DNA of 15,585 nucleotides, taken from the NCBI GenBank assembly GCA_016303085.1, contig JAEDMI010000036.1:1-15585 (forward strand). The letters run 5' to 3'. Shown piece by piece: positions 7,056 through 13,649 of this stretch. The position numbers and the translations under genes were made by a program. How positions within the stretch are numbered: position 1 is the stretch's first letter; every line of letters starts with the position of its first letter. This stretch comes from Acetatifactor sp. Lineage in GTDB: Bacteria; Bacillota; Clostridia; Lachnospirales; Lachnospiraceae. The notes under the pieces were generated by a model. The model saw only the letters and a list, made by a program, of their open reading frames with translations. It was not told the origin of the DNA and searched no databases.

Positions 7056-7070
7056 CGGTTACTCCCCAAA
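7030..7070 (-). terminator. Perfect palindrome and terminator at the alsS/kinase-like gene junction
   Basis: The 13-base arm TTTGGGGAGTAAC (7044-7056) is exactly repeated in reverse complement at 7058-7070 around a single central G. Read on the minus strand, the stem is followed by TTTATTTTT (7043-7035), a good U tract, so it should end the ABC-kinase operon. On the plus strand no T tract follows, so alsS termination would be weaker. The stem contains both stop codons. Confidence 0.75.
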
Positions 7071-7655
7071 CAGATCCTTTGCAATTCCTGCAAGAATGGC
7101 AACAGTCTTATCCACCCCGAAACGGGAGGAATCAATCATCAAATCCTTGTTGGTAGAGGGCCCGTTATATTCCGGGCAATACCGTCTGTGATATAACTCT
7201 CTGGAACGGTCAACCTCCCGAATCATCTTTCGCGCTGTCCTTTCATCCATCTTCAGTATTTCCGTGCAGTTCCGCAAACGCGCCTCTACAGGGGCATAGA
7301 CATACACATTCAGATGATTGTCCATATCCATCAGAATACTGTCCGCACAGCGCCCCACAATGATGCAGGACTCTCTTTTTGCCAGATCCCGGATGATGTT
7401 TTCCTGAATGCTGAAGATTTCATCCTGCATGCTCCCGATACCCATGCCAAGAGGGTATTGCCGTTTGAAAAAGGCCGTGTTGGGATTTTCCTCTTTATTG
7501 CTGACAACGGAGACGGGCAGGCCCATGCGCTTTGCGGTTTCCTCCACGATATCCCTGTCGTAGAATTCGATCTGCAAAGTCTCGGACAAACGCTGGGCAA
7601 TGGTTCGTCCAAGGCTTCCGAATTGCCTTGAAATTGTAATCACATACTGTTTCAT
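7059..7655 (-). CDS. Cytidylate kinase-like family protein
   Basis: A 198-residue P-loop nucleotide kinase-like protein (AAA_26, cytidylate-kinase-like family), common in Lachnospiraceae but without a settled substrate. Seen in the sequence: YVITISRQFGSLGRTIAQRL at 4-23 (the nucleotide-binding loop), FYDRDIVEETAKRMG soon after, CIIVGRCADSIL mid-protein, and a lid-like basic RTARKMIREVDRSRELYHRRY stretch. It is shorter than true CMP kinase and lacks its substrate domain. The ATG at 7655 follows GTGAGGA by about six bases; a GTG at 7667 is an alternative. It lies 18 bases after the last permease gene, so it is co-transcribed with the importer, an unexpected partnership. It ends Phe-Gly-Glu, as does the convergent alsS. 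Confidence 0.82.
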   Translation of the reverse strand: MKQYVITISRQFGSLGRTIAQRLSETLQIEFYDRDIVEETAKRMGLPVSVVSNKEENPNTAFFKRQYPLGMGIGSMQDEIFSIQENIIRDLAKRESCIIVGRCADSILMDMDNHLNVYVYAPVEARLRNCTEILKMDERTARKMIREVDRSRELYHRRYCPEYNGPSTNKDLMIDSSRFGVDKTVAILAGIAKDLFGE

Positions 7656-7673
7656 AGCTGTCCTCACTTCCTG

Positions 7674-8438
7674 TTATTCTGCTTCGACGGGCAGAACCCG
7701 TTTCTTTTTGTCCTGCATGCTTCGCACAATGCAGGACAGTGAAAAGTTGATGACAAAGTAAATCAGACAGGCTAAACCGAACAACACAAAGACATCGGAG
7801 ACGTTTACCGTATTCAAACCGTTGTATCTGTGTGCGGAGCTTAACAGCTTTTTCACTCTTGACATCAGCTCAATCGTGGCTACGTTTGCCAGATAGGAGG
7901 AATCCTTAACCGTGGTGATGACCTGGCTGAGAAGAGTCGGTACAATATTGCGGTAGGCTTGGGGCAGGACTATATACCACATAATCTGGACTGTATGAAA
8001 GCCCTGGGAGTGTCCCGCTTCAAACTGGCCCTGAGCCACGGAATTCAGTCCGCCCCGCACAATCTCTGCAATAACGGAAGAGGTAAAGAGAATCAATGCA
8101 ATTACCGTTTTAAACAACAGCTTTACCTCGGCGGAGGACAGGCCGAACATCTTTTTTTCCAGAAAAGACGGGCAGGGACAAAAGACCAGACAGATAAAGA
8201 GCCATAAAAGCAACGGGGTATTTCTGAAAATTTCAATGTATGCGGTGGCAAGCCACTTAAAAACCCGCGGGAAACCCTTGTTGCAGTAATTTCTCAGCAA
8301 TGCCAGAAAGGAGCCGAGAACAAGGCCCAGCAGCACGGCAGTCACCGAAATAATCAGAGTAAACAGGACTCCCTTTAAAATATAAATCAGGACAGCGGAA
8401 TTTGTGATAATGGAGATACTTCCCTTTAAATTTTCCAT
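7674..8438 (-). CDS. Amino-acid ABC transporter permease (HisM/GlnP type), second subunit
   Basis: A 254-residue inner-membrane permease of the polar-amino-acid uptake family. It shows several hydrophobic spans, the NTPLLLWLF block at 73-81, and the EAA coupling loop EIVRGGLNSVAQGQFEAGHSQGF at 125-147 with VLPQAYR at 157-163, which contacts the ATPase. A lysine- and arginine-rich tail ends the protein. The ATG at 8438 lies three bases past the stop of the first permease, so the two are coupled and presumably form a heterodimer. Compared with the other permease it has an extended loop (about 87-110, FCPCPSF onward), as in the second permease of glutamate/aspartate-type systems. Substrate is inferred only at the class level. 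Confidence 0.9.
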   Translation of the reverse strand: MENLKGSISIITNSAVLIYILKGVLFTLIISVTAVLLGLVLGSFLALLRNYCNKGFPRVFKWLATAYIEIFRNTPLLLWLFICLVFCPCPSFLEKKMFGLSSAEVKLLFKTVIALILFTSSVIAEIVRGGLNSVAQGQFEAGHSQGFHTVQIMWYIVLPQAYRNIVPTLLSQVITTVKDSSYLANVATIELMSRVKKLLSSAHRYNGLNTVNVSDVFVLFGLACLIYFVINFSLSCIVRSMQDKKKRVLPVEAE

Positions 8439-8441
8439 AAC

Positions 8442-9164
8442 TTACGCCATCCTTTCTGTATTCTGACCGACCTTAACGGTTCGTACATCCCGCTTTTTCA
8501 GGGAGATTTCCCACATACTTGCAAGGGAGGACAGGGGGCAGCATACCAGGAAAAACAGCAGTCCGCTGACCAGATAGGCGGGTGCGTAGGCACCGCCGGT
8601 GGACTCGCCCGTGACAAAGTTGTAGGTGGCAGAGATTAAGTCTGTTCCGCCCACTATGTAGAGGCAGGAGGTATTCTTAATCAGGTTCACCACCTGATTG
8701 ACCATGGGCGGCAGTATGATTTTGATGCTCTGAGGAAGTATGATATAGTACATCTTTTGGATATAGCCGAAGCCCTGAGCATCTGCAGCCTCAAACTGGC
8801 CTTTGGGAATTGCCTGAATACCGGCGCGAATGACCTCGGACACATAAGCGCCGTGGTAGACCCCGAGGGCGATAATGCCCGTTTTAATTATGCCGGGGCT
8901 CATGCCGGCAAAGGCCAGAGAATAGTATAAAAAACACATTTGCAGGAGGAGCGGCGTATTTTGAATCAATTCCACATAGACCCGCGATACGGCGCGTAAC
9001 AGTCTGCTGCCGCCGGTGGCAAACAGACCGGATAGGATGCCGATAACCAGTGCCAACAGCAGTCCGAAAAGGGCTGTCAGGGCAGTATTGCCCAGTCCCT
9101 GAAGAAAGACTCCTCTGAAAATCCATATTTTGTTCCAGGCATCTGCGGAGAATAATTCACTCAC
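8442..9164 (-). CDS. Amino-acid ABC transporter permease (HisM/GlnP type), first subunit
   Basis: A 240-residue permease with the NTPLLLQMCFLYY block at 69-81 and the EAA loop EVIRAGIQAIPKGQFEAADAQGFGYIQK at 110-137, followed by IILPQSIK. It forms the membrane channel with the next gene's product. The start is a GTG at 9164 with a very strong GAGGAGGT seven bases upstream, in keeping with family N-terminal length. It sits between the lipoprotein receptor gene (24 bases upstream) and the second permease. The importer layout ATPase, receptor, permease, permease resembles glutamate/aspartate uptake operons such as GluABCD of Corynebacterium, but the ligand cannot be fixed from sequence. Confidence 0.92.
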   Translation of the reverse strand: MSELFSADAWNKIWIFRGVFLQGLGNTALTALFGLLLALVIGILSGLFATGGSRLLRAVSRVYVELIQNTPLLLQMCFLYYSLAFAGMSPGIIKTGIIALGVYHGAYVSEVIRAGIQAIPKGQFEAADAQGFGYIQKMYYIILPQSIKIILPPMVNQVVNLIKNTSCLYIVGGTDLISATYNFVTGESTGGAYAPAYLVSGLLFFLVCCPLSSLASMWEISLKKRDVRTVKVGQNTERMA

Positions 9165-9188
9165 GTCGCTTACCTCCTCTTAAATCAT

Positions 9189-10112
9189 TTATTCAATACC
9201 GTTTTCGGCAATCAATGCATCGATGGTTCCGTCAGCCAGCCAGCCCGTAATCAGCTCTTCGCATAGAGTACTGAAACCGGAATCCTTGGTGGTAGCGATG
9301 CCGTACTCCTGAGGAGAAAATTTATCGGCAATATAGGAGCGGGAATCTGTGTTATATACAGCCAGGATGGACTTATCCACACAGAAGGCATCTACCTCAC
9401 CGGCACTTAAAGCGGTTGAAATGGTGGGATAGTCGTCGTACTGCTGGAAGCTGATGCCGGTTGTCCAGGTTGCGGCATCAAAAGTGTCTGCGTCAAAGGC
9501 GGAGCCATCGATAAAGCCGCCCTCTATCATGGCCTTTGTCAGACTCTTTGCGGAGGTTGAGCCGGAGGAAACGCCAACCTTCTTGTCCACCAAATCGGCA
9601 AGGCTTGTAATACCGGAGGAATTCTCCACCAGAACGGTTACATAGTCGGTGTAATAGGGGGTAGTGAAGTCCCAGCTCTTTTTTCTCTCCTCGGTGATGG
9701 TAAAGGTTGCAAGGACACAGTCGATATCACCGGAATCCAGGAGTTCGGTTCTGGTGGCGGCGGTAACCGCCGTAAACTCATAGTCTACACCCAGATATTC
9801 CGCAATCTTTTTGGCAAGTTCAATCTCCAGACCGGAGTATTCACCGGTCAACTCATCCTGATAGCCGAATCCCAGAACGGCATTCTTAACACCGACACGA
9901 AGTACCCCCCTGTCGATAATGGCCTGAACATCAGGGGCAAATTCCGTTGCTGATTCTGCTTCGGAAGAAGTCTCGGAGGAAGATTCAGCAGCGGTTTTGG
10001 AAGACTCGGGTGTTGAAGAGGTTGCCGGAGCTTCTGCAGACCCACAACCGGTCAAAACGGATGCAGTCATCACGGTAGCAAGTAACAGTGCGGATAGTTT
10101 TCTCATTTTCAT
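9189..10112 (-). CDS. Amino-acid ABC transporter substrate-binding lipoprotein
   Basis: A 307-residue extracellular receptor of the SBP_bac_3 family. Residues 1-23 are a lipoprotein signal with lipobox L-T-G-C, so Cys23 would be lipidated and anchor the protein on the outer face of the membrane. A Ser/Ala/Glu-rich flexible linker covers about 24-58. The binding domain follows with DRGVLRVGV at 67-75, GLEIELAKKIAEYLGVDYEF from 94, the ERKKSWDFTTPYYTDYV block and a KKVGVSSGSTSAKSL block, typical of glutamate, glutamine, aspartate or other polar amino-acid receptors. The ATG at 10112 follows GAGGAGA closely. It lies 139 bases downstream of the ATPase gene with a GC-rich hairpin in between, which may allow more receptor to be made than ATPase. 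Confidence 0.93.
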   Translation of the reverse strand: MKMRKLSALLLATVMTASVLTGCGSAEAPATSSTPESSKTAAESSSETSSEAESATEFAPDVQAIIDRGVLRVGVKNAVLGFGYQDELTGEYSGLEIELAKKIAEYLGVDYEFTAVTAATRTELLDSGDIDCVLATFTITEERKKSWDFTTPYYTDYVTVLVENSSGITSLADLVDKKVGVSSGSTSAKSLTKAMIEGGFIDGSAFDADTFDAATWTTGISFQQYDDYPTISTALSAGEVDAFCVDKSILAVYNTDSRSYIADKFSPQEYGIATTKDSGFSTLCEELITGWLADGTIDALIAENGIE

Positions 10113-10130
10113 AACATTCTCCTCATTTCT

Positions 10131-10159
10131 GCGCGGCAGTCATGTTCGGGGAGCCGCGC
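10131..10159 (-). other. GC-rich hairpin between ATPase and receptor genes
   Basis: GCGCGGC at 10131-10137 pairs with GCCGCGC at 10153-10159 across a 15-base loop, without a T tract in either direction. It ends about 18 bases before the receptor ATG on the minus strand. Such intercistronic hairpins can protect the downstream mRNA from 5' decay, or serve as processing sites; here that is an inference. Confidence 0.5.
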
Positions 10160-10251
10160 GTTCCCACTATATTTCAAGCAGCGTATTACCTCTGCGTTCT
10201 GCCTTACCTGATGTCTGATGTACAGGGGCAATGCGCTGCAGGAAACCGAAA

Positions 10252-10977
10252 TCATTTGCGGATAATCTTGCCCAGGAACTGTTTTACCCTCTCATTCTTG
10301 GGATTTTCAAAGAATTCCTCAGGTGTTCCCTCTTCCAGAATCTGGCCGTCCGCCATGAAGATAATGCGGTCAGCAACCTGCTTTGCAAAGCCCATTTCGT
10401 GGGTGACTACCACCATGGTGATATTTTCCTTTGCCAGCTTTATCATGACATCCAGAACCTCCTGAATTGTCTCAGGGTCCAGTGCGGAAGTGGGTTCGTC
10501 AAAAAGAATAATTTTCGTCTGCGCGCAGAGCGCTCTGGCGATGGCAATACGCTGCTGCTGACCGCCGGAAAGGGTGGTGGGGTAGACATGAGCCTTATCG
10601 GTGAGCCCTACCACATCCAGATAGTGGTAAGCCAAATCCTCAGCCTCCTTTTTGCTCTTATGGTGCAGCTTCATGGGTGCCAGGGTCAGGTTTTTCAGTA
10701 CCGTCATGTGCGGGTACAGATTAAACTGCTGGAATACCATGGAGGTGGTGTCGCGTACCAGCTTTGTTTTGTTTTTGTGGGTCAGCTCCTGCCCGTCGAT
10801 ATAGATATGACCGCTAGTGGGAGCTTCCAGAAAGTTCATGCAGCGTACAGTGGTGGATTTACCGGAGCCGGAAGGACCGATGATAACCAGTTTCTCCCCC
10901 TCCTTAACCTCCAGATTTACATCCTTCAGCACGTGCAGGTCGCCGAAATATTTGTTGACATTTTCCAGTTTAATCAT
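10252..10977 (-). CDS. Amino-acid ABC transporter ATPase (GlnQ/HisP type)
   Basis: A 241-residue ATPase that powers the importer from the cytoplasmic side. Walker A is GPSGSGKST at 34-42, the Q-loop is QQFNLYPH at 83-90, the signature is LSGGQQQR at 136-143, Walker B is IILFDE at 156-161 with catalytic Glu161, the D-loop is SALD at 164-167 and the switch His is H193. All catalytic residues are intact. The length and the FNLYPHMTVLKNLTLAP block are typical of the polar-amino-acid family. It is the first gene of the minus-strand operon; the ATG at 10977 is preceded by a rather distant GGGAAAGG. Expression likely depends on readthrough of the leader hairpin at 11014-11054. Confidence 0.95.
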   Translation of the reverse strand: MIKLENVNKYFGDLHVLKDVNLEVKEGEKLVIIGPSGSGKSTTVRCMNFLEAPTSGHIYIDGQELTHKNKTKLVRDTTSMVFQQFNLYPHMTVLKNLTLAPMKLHHKSKKEAEDLAYHYLDVVGLTDKAHVYPTTLSGGQQQRIAIARALCAQTKIILFDEPTSALDPETIQEVLDVMIKLAKENITMVVVTHEMGFAKQVADRIIFMADGQILEEGTPEEFFENPKNERVKQFLGKIIRK

Positions 10978-11003
10978 ATTTGTAACCAGGCCTTTCCCAA
11001 CTT

Positions 11004-11061
11004 TTCAAAACAAAAAGGCGCTTTCTGCTCCTATTGGAATCAGAAAACGCCTTTGTTTTCT
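11004..11061 (-). promoter_or_regulatory. Attenuator-like leader of the ABC importer operon (terminator plus competing hairpin)
   Basis: On the minus strand the leader can fold AAAGGCG and TTTCTG-type arms (11054-11041 with 11027-11014; 7 pairs, one C-A mismatch, 6 pairs, 13-base loop), followed by the U-rich tract CCTTTTTGTTTTG: an intrinsic terminator. Just upstream, AGAAAAC (11061-11055) can pair with GTTTTCT (11048-11042), using part of the same arm. The two hairpins are mutually exclusive, the arrangement of terminator and antiterminator. No plus-strand gene upstream needs a terminator here. Confidence 0.65.
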
Positions 11062-11077
11062 TTTTGAATGATTACAG

Positions 11078-11106
11078 AGTATACACGAATGCAATAATAA
11101 TGTCAA
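11078..11106 (-). promoter_or_regulatory. Sigma-A promoter of the ABC importer operon
   Basis: On the minus strand TTGACA (11106-11101), a 17-base spacer and TATACT (11083-11078). The predicted start site is near 11071, giving a leader of about 94 bases before the ATPase ATG. Confidence 0.85.
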
Positions 11107-11151
11107 TACAAAAATACAAAACGTACATTTCACGGGCAATTCTTTCAATAA

Positions 11152-11182
11152 CTGACGCAAAGGGAGAAATCTATGCTATAAT
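11152..11182 (+). promoter_or_regulatory. Extended -10 promoter directly abutting the Mrr-like gene
   Basis: TGCTATAAT at 11174-11182 is a consensus extended -10 element. A weak -35 (CTGACG, 11152-11157) lies 19 bases upstream. The -10 ends six bases before the ATG, so the predicted start site is base 11189, the A of the start codon. Confidence 0.75.
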
Positions 11183-11188
11183 AATCAC

Positions 11189-11641
11189 ATGGAAAATCAG
11201 AACACACTTATGATAATCATTATATTGTCTGTTGTAGCCCTTGGACTGATACTGGCAGTGATTCTGTTGAGACGGCACAGACCCATTCCTTCCGACATCG
11301 ACCTGATGGAGGGACGTGATTTTGAGTATTACTGTGCGGAGTTACTGAAAAGAAGAGGTTTTCAGGAGGTGGAAGTCACAAAGGGCAGCGGAGACTACGG
11401 CATCGATATCCTTGCGGAAAAGGATGGGGTAACCTATGCCATTCAGTGTAAATGCTATGCCGCACCCGTGGGAGTGAAGGCGGTGCAGGAAGCCTACGCC
11501 GGACGGGATTACTATGACCGAATGGTGGGGGCGGTGCTGACCAACCAGTATTTCACCCAACCGGCGGTGGAGGCGGCAAAGAAGCTGAAAATATTGCTTT
11601 GGGACCGAGGATATCTGGAATCCATGATGGAGGAAAACTAA
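11189..11641 (+). CDS. Membrane-anchored Mrr-type restriction-endonuclease-like protein
   Basis: A 150-residue protein with one N-terminal membrane helix (about 7-27) followed by basic residues, so the nuclease domain should face the cytoplasm. The domain is the Mrr/PD-(D/E)xK fold: DFEYYCAELLKRRGF at 44-58, then GSGDYGIDIL at 67-75 and AIQCKCY at 84-90, giving Asp73 and Gln86-x-Lys88 as the likely catalytic set. Single-gene proteins of this kind are common in Firmicutes and of unknown role; DNA quality control or defence has been suggested for Mrr relatives. No DNA methyltransferase is adjacent, so this is not a classical restriction-modification pair. No ribosome site lies at a usable distance. 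The stop overlaps the convergent DUF885 stop by three to four bases. Confidence 0.82.
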   Translation: MENQNTLMIIIILSVVALGLILAVILLRRHRPIPSDIDLMEGRDFEYYCAELLKRRGFQEVEVTKGSGDYGIDILAEKDGVTYAIQCKCYAAPVGVKAVQEAYAGRDYYDRMVGAVLTNQYFTQPAVEAAKKLKILLWDRGYLESMMEEN

Positions 11642-13464
11642 GGCACAGATACTTCTGTCAGAAGTTCGCTGAGAGACAGGAAATCCGCCGGACCGTTATC
11701 CAGGTAAAAACAGTGAAAGCGGTAATCACTGTAATCATCACCCCAGAGAGCCTGCGCCTCCTCGCGCAGGGATAAGATTTCCAGATAGCCCAAATAGTAT
11801 TTCAGGTAATTACAGGGTTCCCGGGCAATATAGGTATACACTGCCTTGGCGGAGGCAGAGTCGCTGATTCCGAAGCTCTCCAACACCTTGGCAATTTGGC
11901 TGAAAGAGGCATCCTCATAGTGAATCATGATATCAAGCAGAGAGTAAAGGCATAACTGCAGACCGCGGTTATGCTTTTCTGTTTGGACGAGAAGTGCATC
12001 CTGTCCCTGATTGCTTTCCTGCAGCAGAGCGGAGGCATAGTCATAGGACATAAATTCCACGTACAAAGCCCAGCCCTCCAGATAGCCGCCGTACCAGAGA
12101 AGCTCTCTTGCCGGGCGTGCACCGTCAGAAAGGCTTTTCCGGTTATGATAGGTGTTCTGGTACAGATGTCCGGGATAGCCCTCGTGGGCAAGAGTGGTGT
12201 AAAGTTCCAGCCCTTCAGGGGTCTTGCTCTCGTTGATATAGATAACATTCCGGGTGGTGTCGTCCAGTGGAGTTGTCAGGTAAAAGGCCGGAGCGCAATA
12301 GTCTGTCAGACTTTCCGATACCGCCTTGACCGACACGGCGCAGTTGTCCCCGGGAATGAGAGGGAAATTTCCCTTCATGCGTCCCTGAAGGTCAGTCAGC
12401 ATCTGTGTCACATCCGAATAGGGAAAAGAAACAGGCTCATCTTTGCCATATCGTTGGGCAATTTCCGGATGCTCCGAAAGCAGGCTGCGGAGTGCCTCGA
12501 ACTCTTCGGTAAATTTTGCCGTCAGTAGCTCCTGAATTTCGGAGACAGGACGATAAGAGCCTGTTTCCGATATGAGCAGTGCTTCATAATATTCCTTTCC
12601 GTGGGGAGCAGCAGCCAGCCCGGTGAGGGGAACGGATTCGTCCTCCAGGAGTAAGAGCCCGTCACCCAGAGCGGTATAGGCGGGCAGCACCACGGTTTTC
12701 AAAAGCCGCTCGTTCGTGTCAATATACTTTTGTGCATCCTCGGCAGTAAGAAGATTTGCATTGTAAAGCAGCTCCAGGCGTTCCCGGAAGGTGGTCTGCA
12801 GAAAGTGAGTACCGGCCTGAAGAGAAAAAATTGTGACAATAGTGTCACATTGTTCCCGGACGCTTTTCAGGGAGGACGCGGGCATGAGAAGACCGGCAGC
12901 AGCCTTCTCCTGTTCGTAGCGGAGCAGAGAGGCAAAATATTCATCGGTCTGGTTCAACAGGGCAAGATAGTCTTCCACATCCCGTCTGCTGCGAAAGGTG
13001 TATTCCGCAAAAAGGATGGGAAGCTGGGACTGCATACCGGAGGAAGGCGACAGCGGTTCGCTGTAATAATGAAAAGAGCCGAGCTTCAGACAATTTTCCA
13101 GATACCTCGTCAACAGTTTGCAGAGCCATGCGTCGGAGCTTTCCAGCTTATCGGTACGGATGCCTCTCAGGGAGGCAAGAGTGTTTTCCAGAGCCACCTG
13201 GCCCTTCAGAGTATTTTCCGCATGGTATCCGGGGAGTATAGGCTTATATTCGCAGATGCCGAACTCGGAAGGGAAAGCGATGGTGTAGTGCATGTTCAGG
13301 GTATTTGAAGTCATTTCTTCGGTGAAAAGACGGGAAGTAATGTTGATGAAGCGCTTTTCGTCCTTTTTGTATGTAAATAGGAATAAGGTCAGAATAGTGA
13401 AGGACAGGAGCAGTACCACCAGAAGCAGCAGTTGTTTTAAGGTGAGTGGAGAACGTTTTTTCAA
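11638..13464 (-). CDS. DUF885 family protein, membrane-anchored putative metallopeptidase
   Basis: A 608-residue protein of the DUF885 family. An N-terminal membrane segment (about 11-31) follows a basic start, so the bulk is probably outside the membrane. The family motif HEGYPGH is at 427-433, followed by the ELLWYGGYLEGWALYVE block with Glu463; these resemble a zinc site in which the HExxH spacing is altered to HEGxPGH. It is presumed to be a metallopeptidase, though the substrate is unknown. I place the start at a TTG (13464) preceded by AGGTGA at seven bases, rather than an upstream TTG at 13485 that overlaps this ribosome site. It is divergent from araR with 185 bases between the two starts, and that gap carries several inverted repeats. 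Confidence 0.85.
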   Translation of the reverse strand: MKKRSPLTLKQLLLLVVLLLSFTILTLFLFTYKKDEKRFINITSRLFTEEMTSNTLNMHYTIAFPSEFGICEYKPILPGYHAENTLKGQVALENTLASLRGIRTDKLESSDAWLCKLLTRYLENCLKLGSFHYYSEPLSPSSGMQSQLPILFAEYTFRSRRDVEDYLALLNQTDEYFASLLRYEQEKAAAGLLMPASSLKSVREQCDTIVTIFSLQAGTHFLQTTFRERLELLYNANLLTAEDAQKYIDTNERLLKTVVLPAYTALGDGLLLLEDESVPLTGLAAAPHGKEYYEALLISETGSYRPVSEIQELLTAKFTEEFEALRSLLSEHPEIAQRYGKDEPVSFPYSDVTQMLTDLQGRMKGNFPLIPGDNCAVSVKAVSESLTDYCAPAFYLTTPLDDTTRNVIYINESKTPEGLELYTTLAHEGYPGHLYQNTYHNRKSLSDGARPARELLWYGGYLEGWALYVEFMSYDYASALLQESNQGQDALLVQTEKHNRGLQLCLYSLLDIMIHYEDASFSQIAKVLESFGISDSASAKAVYTYIAREPCNYLKYYLGYLEILSLREEAQALWGDDYSDYRFHCFYLDNGPADFLSLSELLTEVSVP

Positions 13465-13505
13465 GAGCTGGTCACCTGTTTGCAATATACATTGTTAATA
13501 TATAT

Positions 13506-13527
13506 GTATTAAGCGGTTCCTTAATAC
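13506..13527. promoter_or_regulatory. Inverted repeat upstream of the DUF885 gene
   Basis: GTATTAAG at 13506-13513 and CTTAATAC at 13520-13527 form a perfect 8-base dyad with a 6-base spacer. No T tract follows on either strand. It lies 42 bases before the DUF885 start and could be an operator or a leader hairpin. Confidence 0.4.
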
Positions 13528-13559
13528 CCGCAAAAAGTGGCAGGTTTAAACAGATTGCA

Positions 13560-13580
13560 AAGTTGTATACAATACAACTT
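13560..13580. promoter_or_regulatory. Probable AraR operator, site 1
   Basis: A perfect dyad: AAGTTGTAT at 13560-13568 and ATACAACTT at 13572-13580 with a 3-base spacer ACA. The core TTGTATACAA is similar in style to AraR boxes of Firmicutes (TTGTACGTACAA type), and it lies in front of an AraR-type gene. A repressor dimer is the expected ligand. Confidence 0.65.
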
Positions 13581-13585
13581 AGCGA

Positions 13586-13602
13586 AATGTATGCAATAAA
13601 CA
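13586..13602. promoter_or_regulatory. Probable AraR operator, site 2 (degenerate)
   Basis: AATGTATGCAATAAACA at 13586-13602 shares GTATRCAATAMA with site 1 in the same orientation; the shared cores start 24 bases apart (13565 and 13589). The dyad is imperfect. Paired sites would suit cooperative repressor binding. Confidence 0.45.
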
Positions 13603-13614
13603 TGAAAAGATGTA

Positions 13615-13643
13615 TTGACTCCGGATGACAACTCAGATATACT
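13615..13643 (+). promoter_or_regulatory. Sigma-A promoter of araR, abutting the start codon
   Basis: TTGACT at 13615-13620, a 17-base spacer and TATACT at 13638-13643. The -10 ends six bases before the ATG, so the predicted first transcribed base is the A at 13650. Confidence 0.85.
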
Positions 13644-13649
13644 GAACAC

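Noticed and set aside
10231..11067. Plus-strand open frame opposite the ABC ATPase
   Set aside because: It is antisense to an ATPase with every catalytic motif intact and spans the operon leader; no ribosome site or recognisable domain.
11651..11665. Short palindrome ACTTCTG-T-CAGAAGT at the nuclease/DUF885 convergent junction
   Set aside because: Only a 7-base arm with no T tract on either side; it lies within DUF885 coding sequence and is weak as a terminator.
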